Shown: positions 9,352 to 17,562 of the stretch, piece by piece
How positions within the stretch are numbered: the stretch's first letter is position 1
Layout of the letters: each line of letters begins with the position of its first letter
From: Candidatus Omnitrophota bacterium
GTDB taxonomy: Bacteria; Omnitrophota; Gorgyraeia; Gygaellales; Profunditerraquicolaceae
Assembly: GCA_018822885.1 (NCBI GenBank)
Contig: JAHJJA010000160.1
Coordinates: 1-35,875, forward strand
Direction: 5' to 3'
DNA length: 35,875 bases
Program-made: the position numbers and the translations under genes
The notes under the pieces: model-generated
What the model was told of the DNA's origin: nothing
Seen by the model: only the letters and a program-made list of their open reading frames with translations
Database searches by the model: none

Positions 9352-10169
9352 TTTAAAATAGCACTAAGATAAAAGTAAAAAGCAGGAGCTGTAAATAATA
9401 CGCTGTCAATCGAATCCAGCACTCCCCCTAAACCGGGGAAGATACTGCCTGAATCCTTTACCTTGCAATCCCTCTTTATCAAAGATTCGGATAAATCTCC
9501 AAGCTGCCCTAAGATCCCCAAACAAACCCCGATAATCGCAATATGCAAATAGTTGAAATTAAAAAATGGTTTACACGCTAAAGCCGCCAAGACGCTGAAA
9601 AACAACCCTCCTATGGCACCCTCTACAGATTTCTTGGGGCTTATTCGGGGAATAAGCGGAGTCTTGCCGAAACGGCTGCCGATAAGAAATGCCCCGATGT
9701 CTCCGAGCTTTGTGATCAACACAACGCTGATCAAATAACCGACGCCATCCGGCAGATAAGTTATCTTGATCAAAAAACTAAAAAACCAGGAAACATAGAG
9801 TATCCCGAAAAGCGTTGTTGAGATATCCACAACAACCCCGGAGTTGTTCCGGCGGCGAAACTGCATCAAAATTAAAGAGAACAGAGCCAGCATTATAAAA
9901 AGAAGCTCCCATCTCTTCGTAAGCTCAAAGCGCAATAATATAGAAAGGGGCAATATTGTCCCCATGGTAATGCCGAAATACTTGTAGATGCATAATCCCT
10001 TATTCTCAAGCATAGTAAAAAACTCATAAAGCCCGGCGACTATAAAAATTATCACCAGGATACCGGCTAAACTGAAATCTAACATCCTATGCCAGTCGAC
10101 AAACAAGGAAGCCGCGATCACAATGATGAGTATGCTTGAACTGATTATCCTATTCTTTAGCATCGACAT
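9348..10169 (-). CDS. cdsA: Phosphatidate cytidylyltransferase (CDP-diglyceride synthase)
   Basis: Membrane enzyme making CDP-diacylglycerol for phospholipids. It has about seven hydrophobic segments and the family block KLGDIGAFLIGSRFGK...ISPKKSVEGAIGG. The C-terminal CDS signature reads FPGLGGVLDSIDS, with Leu and Ser where His and Arg are usual (PGHGG..DR.DS). The ORF-track start at 10256 is rejected: the extra 29 residues are basic, unlike the family, and lie inside uppS. I choose the ATG at 10169 because GAAGG lies 7-8 nt upstream; another ATG two codons later is also possible. The chosen start overlaps uppS by 20 nt. The protein is 273 aa. Confidence 0.93.
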   Translation of the reverse strand: MSMLKNRIISSSILIIVIAASLFVDWHRMLDFSLAGILVIIFIVAGLYEFFTMLENKGLCIYKYFGITMGTILPLSILLRFELTKRWELLFIMLALFSLILMQFRRRNNSGVVVDISTTLFGILYVSWFFSFLIKITYLPDGVGYLISVVLITKLGDIGAFLIGSRFGKTPLIPRISPKKSVEGAIGGLFFSVLAALACKPFFNFNYLHIAIIGVCLGILGQLGDLSESLIKRDCKVKDSGSIFPGLGGVLDSIDSVLFTAPAFYFYLSAILK

Positions 10170-10872
10170 CGCCAAACCTTCTTTCTCTGCGCTGATATTC
10201 CCTGATCGCTTCCTCCAGGTCCTTACGCTTAAAATCAGGCCAGTATTTTTTCGCAAAATAAAGTTCCGCGTAAGAAAGCTGCCAAAGCAAAAAATTACTT
10301 ATACGCATCTCGCCGCTGGTACGTATCAAAAGATCCGGATCAGGGATCCCGGCGGTATAAAGATACCTGCCAAAATCTTCGGGCCTCAGGCTGTCAATCT
10401 TGATCTTTCCCTTTTGGGCATCCAGGGCGAATTGCTTGGCCGCATCCACTATCTCCTGCCTGGAACCGTAATTAAGGGCGAGTACTACGGTAAGCCCGGT
10501 ATTCTTCTTTGTCAGTGCTTGGGCACTGATGATCTTTTCCTGTATATTCTTAGGCAAGGGTTCGTTTTGCCCGACAACTTTAAAGCGGATGTTCTTTTTA
10601 TTTAACTTCTTGACCTCGCGCTCAAGAAAACTATCCAGATAGCGCATTAAAGCATCGATCTCTCTTTTCGGCCTGTTCCAGTTCTCTGAAGAAAAGGCAA
10701 AAAAAGTTACCGTGCCCATACCTATCTCTGCGGCAGCGCTCACTATCTCTCTGACCCGCTCGACCCCCTCCCTATGCCCTAGAGTACGCATAAGGCCGCG
10801 CTCTTTTGCCCATCGCCCGTTACCGTCCATAATAAAGGCGATGTGTTTAGGCAGCCTATTCTTATCAATCAT
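10150..10872 (-). CDS. uppS: Isoprenyl (undecaprenyl) diphosphate synthase
   Basis: Cis-prenyltransferase producing the C55 carrier used for peptidoglycan and O-antigen. IAFIMDGNGRWA holds the catalytic Asp and the pyrophosphate-binding residues, and RTSGEMRISNFLLWQLSYAELYF is the C-terminal signature. The 240 aa are normal. The ATG at 10872 gives the usual short N-terminus before MDGNGRW, yet no Shine-Dalgarno precedes it; the upstream gap is an AT-rich inverted repeat with a TATATT box 12 nt before the ATG. This gene heads the uppS-to-trpS chain. Confidence 0.96.
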   Translation of the reverse strand: MIDKNRLPKHIAFIMDGNGRWAKERGLMRTLGHREGVERVREIVSAAAEIGMGTVTFFAFSSENWNRPKREIDALMRYLDSFLEREVKKLNKKNIRFKVVGQNEPLPKNIQEKIISAQALTKKNTGLTVVLALNYGSRQEIVDAAKQFALDAQKGKIKIDSLRPEDFGRYLYTAGIPDPDLLIRTSGEMRISNFLLWQLSYAELYFAKKYWPDFKRKDLEEAIREYQRRERRFGDVDAKE

Positions 10873-10956
10873 AACAATAAATAAAATATAAAAGATTAAA
10901 GATTAAAAATAAATCTTGAGCACTATTTTTGATCTTTGATCTTTTACTTTTGATTT
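10873..10956. repeat. AT-rich inverted repeat between GH57 gene and uppS
   Basis: Two arms of about 21 nt, built from AAAGATYAAAGATYAAAAAT, face each other about 14 nt apart. Read on the plus strand the two differences form G-U wobbles; read on the minus strand they are C-A mismatches. It begins right after the GH57 stop codon. It could be an attenuating or 3'-end hairpin, or a mobile-type repeat. It also supplies the -10-like box before uppS. Confidence 0.55.
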
Positions 10957-12543
10957 CTACTGGTGCACCCTGTAATCAATATTAGGGAAAACATTATCAC
11001 TGCTTTCGATCTCAGAAAGCCACTGCTCGTCAATTGTATTAGATTTTATTTCATCATAAAGGCGGTTAAATCTTAAAAGGTGGTCTTTGGTGCGGCGGAT
11101 TGCATAAGAGGTATGCGTTCCTGTACCTAAAATAAACGCCCAGTCAGAACTCTGAGCAAGTAAAAGTTCGCGCAGTGCCTGGTTCAGAGCCCTTTGATGC
11201 AGCCCATTAACATTAGGATAGCTCTTGGCTAATTCAGTCATCCTGTCGGAACCGGCGTGCAGATGGCGATAGATCCAGTCATTCGGACCTTGCAGCCACA
11301 TTTCACTGTAACCCTTCCACCCCCAGCTAGACATTGAAGGCGTAATAACTTGATTACGGGGATTCTCCGCCAAATACTCCGAGGGAGTAATCAAGCGGAT
11401 ATCATCCTGATCGCAGGCGATCTTCCTGAATAAAAACTCAAGCCATAACGGCCCCTCATACCACCAATGCCCGAATAACTCCGCGTCATAAGGAGAAACA
11501 ATCAAAGGCTTCTTTTGCATAAAACCGGAAAGATGTTCCACTTGTTTCTGCCGGTTAAACATAAAATTTCCAGCGTGATCAGCAGCCCTGTCTCTTGCCC
11601 ACTGCGGGACATAGGGCTCTTTATGATTACCTGTTCCGGTAATACGGAAATATTTTATTCCGGTATTGATCCTAACTCCATCCGGATGAATGTAGGGCCT
11701 GATGTAGTCAAACTCCAGATCAAAACCTATATCGCGGTAGAACTCGCGGTAGTTATAATCTCCGGGATAGCCCTCGATAGAAGACCAGACCTGCTTTGAA
11801 GACTCAAGGTCCCTTCCGAAACAAGCGACTCCGGTATTCTTGCAATAAACAGGGGCAAAAACGCCGTATTTTGGCCTGGGCGTACCATGCAAGACGCCAT
11901 GCGAATCAGTAAAAAAGAAACGAATCCCGCAATCTTTTAATATCTCATCATGCCCTGGCTGATACCCGCATTCAGGCAGCCATATCCCGCGAGGTTTCCT
12001 TCCAAAAACACTTTCATAGTGGCTGGAGGCGACCTTGACCTGCGCCCTTATAGAATCCCTGCACACATCCATAAGAGGAAAATAACCGTGAGTCGCTCCG
12101 CAAGTTATTATTTCAAGTTTACCTAGATCCTGAAAGCGCTTAAAGGCATTGACTAAATTGCGGTTATACCTTTCAAAGGTGCTGCGCGCGTGGCAAAACT
12201 CATTCAGATACATTATGGCAAGGTTTTGAAAATGCGGCTGCCACGATGTCCTTTCTATTTCTTTATGCGATAGCTCAATCAGTTTGTTGATATGCTTGAG
12301 GTAGCGCTCCTGCAGAAGTTGATCGCCTAACATGGAAAGTAACGTCGGGCTTAGGGTCATGGTGAGGCGGAAATCTATCTTATCATCAGTCAACCTCTCA
12401 AAAACAGAAATCAGAGGAATATAGGTCTCGGTGATCGCCTCATAAAGCCAATCCTCCTCTAAGAAATCCTCGTGCTCCGGATGCCTTACAAAGGGAAGAT
12501 GGCCGTGCAAAACCATACAAAGATATCCTTTATGCATTTTCAC
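10957..12543 (-). CDS. GH57 family 1,4-alpha-glucan branching enzyme
   Basis: Likely makes alpha-1,6 branches in glycogen in the cytoplasm; no signal peptide is seen. GH57 motifs appear in order: LHGHLPFVRHPE (13-23), GIWLPECGYQPG with nucleophile Glu191, and SPYDAELFGHWWYEGP with acid Asp353. The later aromatic block WGWKGYSEMWLQGPNDWIYRHLH belongs to the branching-enzyme subgroup with a DUF1957-type C-terminal domain. The 528 aa match TK1436/Thermus-type branching enzymes. GGAGAGTG precedes the ATG. It lies 28 nt after a DUF4912 protein. Other GH57 activities (amylopullulanase, glucanotransferase) are less likely given the length and C-terminal block. Confidence 0.88.
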   Translation of the reverse strand: MKMHKGYLCMVLHGHLPFVRHPEHEDFLEEDWLYEAITETYIPLISVFERLTDDKIDFRLTMTLSPTLLSMLGDQLLQERYLKHINKLIELSHKEIERTSWQPHFQNLAIMYLNEFCHARSTFERYNRNLVNAFKRFQDLGKLEIITCGATHGYFPLMDVCRDSIRAQVKVASSHYESVFGRKPRGIWLPECGYQPGHDEILKDCGIRFFFTDSHGVLHGTPRPKYGVFAPVYCKNTGVACFGRDLESSKQVWSSIEGYPGDYNYREFYRDIGFDLEFDYIRPYIHPDGVRINTGIKYFRITGTGNHKEPYVPQWARDRAADHAGNFMFNRQKQVEHLSGFMQKKPLIVSPYDAELFGHWWYEGPLWLEFLFRKIACDQDDIRLITPSEYLAENPRNQVITPSMSSWGWKGYSEMWLQGPNDWIYRHLHAGSDRMTELAKSYPNVNGLHQRALNQALRELLLAQSSDWAFILGTGTHTSYAIRRTKDHLLRFNRLYDEIKSNTIDEQWLSEIESSDNVFPNIDYRVHQ

Positions 12544-12571
12544 TCTCCATATAAGCGATTGAATGAACCTG

Positions 12572-13627
12572 TTATTTGTGGATTTCTTCCTTAACCAGGA
12601 TACTGGACTTAGTTTCTCTTGTAACTGTGGGCGTGATCGTGCGCTCTTCTATATTATCGGAGGAAACCGCCTTCACCGGTATGACCTGTTTGCCGTCCGG
12701 AAGAGCATAACGCATGGTAAAAGTCCCGTCAGGCCTTAATTTTATTTCCCTGCCCTGCACCGTCACTTTCGCATCCGGCTCTGTTGCGCCGTAAACTATC
12801 AGCTCGCAATCCAATATAAACCAGAATTTTCTCTCTTTCTTCTGTTTCTTAACCGGACTTGCCATCGAGGCCATCCCGGGAGAAGCCAGGACACCTGAAA
12901 AAAGCACCTTCTTAATCCTTTCCTGCCAAGCCTTTCCGACAGGAGAACTCTGCCCTAACCCAAAACCCATACCATAGAGGCGCGCGAATATCTCATCCGG
13001 TATCATCCATTCTTCATCAGTGATCCATGAAGGACCGTCAAGAGGAGTCTGAACCGTATTTGAACGAAGCAAGGTAATAAACTTTCCGTCGGGAAGCAAC
13101 AACCCAAAATCCACGCACCATGCCTTGCCCGGGCCGTCAGTATTAATATACCAATTATTGGCATATTCATTTACGTTTATATCAAAATGGCTATGGGCGT
13201 TGGTACCGTTAAAAATAACATTGCTTACATCGTAAACGCGAAGGAGGCGCTTTGCGCGGTAAAAAAGCTCCTTAAGTTCATTTTTCAATCTTTCAATAGT
13301 GGAGCTCTTCAATTCCCAATAAGTGTACAACCAGCGCGGATCGCGCACAAGCAAAACCATCTTATCCTGATCATAACCATGAGGCAACTCATGCGGCATG
13401 ACTTTACGGGGACGCGAGACTTCAGGATGCGAAAACTTGGACTGGCCCACCATCAATTCATTAGTTCCAAGGATCTCTTTTTTGACAGCTATTTGTTCAG
13501 CCGGTGCCTGCTTAACAACCTTCTTCGCTGTCTTTGCGGGCTTTTTCCTAATAGCGGACCTTTTAATTGTAATCTTTTTATCGGCGATCTTCTTTATTCT
13601 ATCCTTGAGTTTACGTAATGGAGCCAT
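12572..13627 (-). CDS. DUF4912 domain protein, function unknown
   Basis: A 351-aa soluble protein. Residues 1-60 are Lys/Ala-rich and basic, a possibly disordered or nucleic-acid-like tail. A DUF4912-type domain (about 85-225) begins DKMVLLVRDPRWLYTYWEL and includes FDINVNEYANNWYI. A C-terminal beta-rich segment (about 270-345, ELIVYGATEPDAKVTVQGREIKL) looks Ig-like. From memory, DUF4912 proteins are often next to GH57 branching enzymes, which fits a role in glucan metabolism, but no activity is known to me. AAGGAGGTG precedes the ATG, the strongest ribosome site in the window. It lies downstream of a terminator, so it probably has its own promoter, which I could not identify. Confidence 0.8.
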   Translation of the reverse strand: MAPLRKLKDRIKKIADKKITIKRSAIRKKPAKTAKKVVKQAPAEQIAVKKEILGTNELMVGQSKFSHPEVSRPRKVMPHELPHGYDQDKMVLLVRDPRWLYTYWELKSSTIERLKNELKELFYRAKRLLRVYDVSNVIFNGTNAHSHFDINVNEYANNWYINTDGPGKAWCVDFGLLLPDGKFITLLRSNTVQTPLDGPSWITDEEWMIPDEIFARLYGMGFGLGQSSPVGKAWQERIKKVLFSGVLASPGMASMASPVKKQKKERKFWFILDCELIVYGATEPDAKVTVQGREIKLRPDGTFTMRYALPDGKQVIPVKAVSSDNIEERTITPTVTRETKSSILVKEEIHK

Positions 13628-13675
13628 AACCCCACCTCCTTATATTAAAACGAATCTTTTCATTCAGCACCGAAT

Positions 13676-13702
13676 AAAAAAAGGGATATTCTCCCTTTTT
13701 TT
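13676..13702 (-). terminator. Intrinsic terminator after the OmpA/coiled-coil unit
   Basis: Perfect 11-bp stem AAAAAAAGGGA / TCCCTTTTTTT with a 5-nt loop, ending in a seven-T run on the minus strand. It lies 33 nt after the stop of the 122-aa gene. The stem has only four G-C pairs. The A-rich side means it could also act on plus-strand transcripts. Confidence 0.8.
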
Positions 13703-13734
13703 ATATGTCGTCCCTTGTGCGCCTCCCTATATCA

Positions 13735-14103
13735 TTATTTAGATTTAGTTGGTTGTGCTGTTACAAGCGCTTCTTTCAGATTCTCTTCAAGCGTGTCCTT
13801 TAGTTTGTTCACCTTCTGCAGCTCTTCTTTTAAATTCTGCGTCATCAACTGTTCCTGGACCAAAGCCTTTTTACTAGCTTGATGCGCGGTTTTCTCCTCC
13901 TGAAGTTGCTTTTCAAGGTTGGCGCGCTCCCGGGTAAACTTACTCAATTTCTCTTCGGCATCAAGGCGCTTAGCTATTTCTTCCTGCCTGTTTCCCCTTG
14001 ATTGCTTTGCGTTAATACAGGAACTCAAAGAAGAAACAAACAAGATCACGGTCAATATAGAAAGGATCAATATTATCCTATTTTTTACGGAGTCTTCCAG
14101 CAT
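13735..14103 (-). CDS. Small membrane-anchored coiled-coil protein, probable lipoprotein
   Basis: A 122-aa protein of unknown function. Residues 9-27 form one hydrophobic segment ending LSSLSSC, which fits a lipobox with Cys29. The rest (35-115) is strongly heptad-like, rich in Glu/Lys/Leu/Gln, and predicted coiled coil. The same arrangement (anchor, then helical rod) opens the OmpA-domain lipoprotein just upstream, so the two may form a periplasmic pair. GAGGTGAGG precedes the ATG. A terminator follows. If Cys29 is not acylated, the segment would be a plain transmembrane anchor. Confidence 0.7.
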   Translation of the reverse strand: MLEDSVKNRIILILSILTVILFVSSLSSCINAKQSRGNRQEEIAKRLDAEEKLSKFTRERANLEKQLQEEKTAHQASKKALVQEQLMTQNLKEELQKVNKLKDTLEENLKEALVTAQPTKSK

Positions 14104-14141
14104 TTTTCCTCACCTCTAGTCTAAAAGTATTTTAAACTATA

Positions 14142-14789
14142 TTATTTCAGATTTTCAACCGGTTCACTCACTTGAGCCTCTTGCCCTAAAGATTTGGTTT
14201 TTGCGATCTTAGGCAAAATCACTATCTCGACCCTGCGGTTCAACTTGCGGCCCTCTTTTGTATCATTGGAGGCGACCGGCTGATATTCGCCGCAACCTTC
14301 GGCTTTAAGGCGGGCCGGGTCTACATCCTCTTTCTCGACGAGAAAATGCAATACGCTTAAAGCGCGCGCCGAAGAAAGCTCCCAATTGGATTTCCATCCG
14401 GAGTGGGAGATGGGCACATTATCCGTATGGCCTTCAATACCCACATTCAAATCAGGGACATTCTCTTTTAATATACGGGCCACTTTATCTAATATCGGAT
14501 AAGCATCTGTCTTGATCTTGGCTTTTCCCGAATCAAATAAAAGATCACCCACTACAGTAATGACCAGGCCCTTATCCTTCATCTGCAGCTTTATCTGCTG
14601 ATCCTGGATCTCCTGCCCAAGCCTCTCTTCAAGAAGCTTTTTGGCTTGGGTAAGCTCATCTAACTGCGCAGATAACTCTTCAATTTTTTGCACGTCTGAA
14701 CGCCTGCCAGCCTGAAATATAACAGTACACCCTGATAACATTATTACGCAAACAATTATTAAACCTGTTTTAAATAAATTGGATTTCAT
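14142..14789 (-). CDS. OmpA/Pal-like peptidoglycan-binding lipoprotein
   Basis: Probable outer-membrane lipoprotein that tethers the envelope to peptidoglycan. With the ATG at 14789 (215 aa) the N-terminus is a signal peptide ending MLSGC, lipobox Cys21, and GGGAGG lies 6 nt before the ATG. The ORF-track start (TTG at 14843) is rejected because it coincides with the -35 hexamer of the promoter. Residues about 30-62 are a coiled coil; about 70-195 are an OmpA C-terminal domain with IEGHTDNVPI and NWELSSARALSVLHFL, ending in NRRVEIVI. Resemblance to MotB-type OmpA domains is noted, but there is no transmembrane MotB start and no motA nearby. Confidence 0.85.
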   Translation of the reverse strand: MKSNLFKTGLIIVCVIMLSGCTVIFQAGRRSDVQKIEELSAQLDELTQAKKLLEERLGQEIQDQQIKLQMKDKGLVITVVGDLLFDSGKAKIKTDAYPILDKVARILKENVPDLNVGIEGHTDNVPISHSGWKSNWELSSARALSVLHFLVEKEDVDPARLKAEGCGEYQPVASNDTKEGRKLNRRVEIVILPKIAKTKSLGQEAQVSEPVENLK

Positions 14790-14814
14790 TTTGCCCTCCC
14801 TTTTCTGGAAAATC

Positions 14815-14843
14815 ACTATAACACAGTGCCGCCGCGCAGTCAA
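14815..14843 (-). promoter_or_regulatory. Sigma70-type promoter for the OmpA-domain lipoprotein unit
   Basis: On the minus strand, TTGACT, a 17-nt spacer and TATAGT: five of six bases at each hexamer with ideal spacing. The predicted start site is near 14808, giving a leader of about 20 nt with a good GGGAGG. The promoter lies in the gap after... upstream of the lipoprotein and downstream in coordinate terms of nothing else, since purA is transcribed toward lower coordinates from 16137 and ends at 14866. Confidence 0.8.
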
Positions 14844-14865
14844 GAGTTTTATGGCTCGTTTAAGG

Positions 14866-16227
<1,362 letters not shown>

Positions 16228-17466
16228 TCACGGTGTCATCGTAAAGATCTTACGCGCGATATCCGGATATTTCGCGATGAACTTTAATTCTTCGTCTACC
16301 AAAGGCTTCTGATTATGCACGTTGGCATAACGCACTAATTCCAAAACCTGCGCAGCTTCTTTATCGTCGCGGAATTCTACCTCAAGCTTCTCATATACGT
16401 TCCTAAAACCTTTAATGCCAGAATACTCTCCCGCGGTTATTTTGCGGCCGGTCTCGATTATCTCCGGATCCCCGCGCCCCAACTCCTCAAAATCATAAAG
16501 CTCATAATTGCGCCTGTCTTTAAGAGCACCGTCAGCGTGAATACCCGACTCGTGAGCAAAGGCATTTGCGCCGACACCCGGCTGATTAATCGGGATAGAC
16601 ACGCCAAAAGCATAGGAGGCATATTTACAGATCCTCCAGGCCATTTTTAAATTCACGCTTTCAGAAAGCACGTAATCCTGCATCCCATTTCCATATTTTA
16701 TCGCTAATATTACCGAAACCAGATCCGCGTTGCCAGCGCGCTCTCCCATGCCGTTTACGCAAGTATTAATATATGCATCAAAACCTGCGTCATTTACCGC
16801 CCTTGCTCCGGCAAGAGAATTCGCGACTACCAACCCAAGATCGTTATGACAATGGATTTCGATCGGCATTTTTACCGCATCAGCCAAAAGCTTGATCCTC
16901 TCATAGATTGAAAACGGGGTATCACAGCCAAGGGTATCGCAGTAACGTATCCTGTCAGCGCCTGCTTCTTTAGCGGCCAAGGCAAACTCTATCAAGTAAT
17001 CCGTGCGTGTACGCGAAGCATCCTCCGCGTTTACCCCTATAGACTCAGCCCCCAATTCATCCGCTTCCTTCACCGCTTCAGTCATCTCTTTTATCACGGA
17101 GGTGTGATCAAGCTTGCCTTTAAATTTATGGATTATCATCTGGTCAGAAGTCGAAATAGAAAGATTAAGGTGTTTGATCTTCGGAGTAAGGGAAAATGTC
17201 ATCTTAACATCCTCTTTAGTCGCCCTGATCCATCCTCCGAGCCTGATAGGCGCCAAAGCCCCTTTTTCAGCCAGCTCAAGGTTGGCATTCAAATAATTAG
17301 TCTCATGATGCGTCAGAGGAAAACCGAACTCCGACTGAAATACGCCCATCTCATTCAAATAAATATTGATCATTGTCTTTTGCAGCTTGGAAAGACAAAT
17401 CCGCGAAGTCTGGACTCCGTCGCGATTGGTGACATCAACTAACTGGATTACCGGTTTATCATTCAT
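16228..17466 (-). CDS. HMGL-like acyltransferase: homocitrate/2-isopropylmalate synthase family
   Basis: A TIM-barrel enzyme condensing acetyl-CoA with a 2-oxoacid. Family marks are VTNRDGVQTS (catalytic Arg-Asp), IEIHCHNDLGLVVANSLAGARA (metal-binding His-x-His) and CVNGMGERAGNADL. With the ATG at 17466, preceded by AAGGAG, it has 412 aa; the track's upstream GTG adds 14 residues (MWMDWCSSYGEGAI) that overlap the leader structure and is rejected. The length lacks the roughly 130-aa leucine-regulatory domain of LeuA. NRDGVQT replaces the common LRDGEQ. Homocitrate synthase (NifV-like) is my best call; Re-citrate synthase or citramalate synthase cannot be excluded. No leu, lys or nif genes are nearby. 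Confidence 0.75.
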   Translation of the reverse strand: MNDKPVIQLVDVTNRDGVQTSRICLSKLQKTMINIYLNEMGVFQSEFGFPLTHHETNYLNANLELAEKGALAPIRLGGWIRATKEDVKMTFSLTPKIKHLNLSISTSDQMIIHKFKGKLDHTSVIKEMTEAVKEADELGAESIGVNAEDASRTRTDYLIEFALAAKEAGADRIRYCDTLGCDTPFSIYERIKLLADAVKMPIEIHCHNDLGLVVANSLAGARAVNDAGFDAYINTCVNGMGERAGNADLVSVILAIKYGNGMQDYVLSESVNLKMAWRICKYASYAFGVSIPINQPGVGANAFAHESGIHADGALKDRRNYELYDFEELGRGDPEIIETGRKITAGEYSGIKGFRNVYEKLEVEFRDDKEAAQVLELVRYANVHNQKPLVDEELKFIAKYPDIARKIFTMTP

Positions 17467-17562
17467 AATTGCTCCTTCCCCATAAGAGGAACACCAATCC
17501 ATCCACACAGAAGATGTGGCACTTGCCCATCATCTTGGGCAGGGTGCCTATAGGATTGGGTG
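17467..17562 (-). promoter_or_regulatory. Structured leader, possible three-way-junction RNA, before the HMGL-like synthase
   Basis: On the minus strand an outer stem (CCAATCC with GGATTGG, extended past a bulge) encloses two hairpins: GCAC-cct-GCCCA/TGGGC-aa-GTGC and CACA/TGTG with a TCTTC loop. The ribosome site and ATG follow 10-25 nt later. It begins at the stop codon of the preceding gene. I do not recognise it as a named riboswitch class. It could also be a simple intergenic repeat or a chance fold. Confidence 0.45.

Noticed and set aside
8777-9361. 194-aa plus-strand ORF
   Set aside because: Antisense shadow of dxr, which has full family motifs.
10170-10256. 29-residue extension of CdsA
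   Set aside because: It is basic and hydrophilic, inside uppS, and the ATG at 10169 has a good ribosome site.
13628-13675. Promoter for the DUF4912 gene
   Set aside because: TAATAT is present, but it abuts the Shine-Dalgarno and has no acceptable -35 at 16-18 nt.
14790-14843. TTG start for the OmpA-domain lipoprotein
   Set aside because: The TTG is part of the TTGACT -35 box; the ATG at 14789 gives a proper lipoprotein signal peptide and has GGGAGG upstream.
17467-17508. GTG start adding 14 residues to the HMGL-like synthase
   Set aside because: The extension lies in the structured leader, and AAGGAG precedes the internal ATG at 17466.
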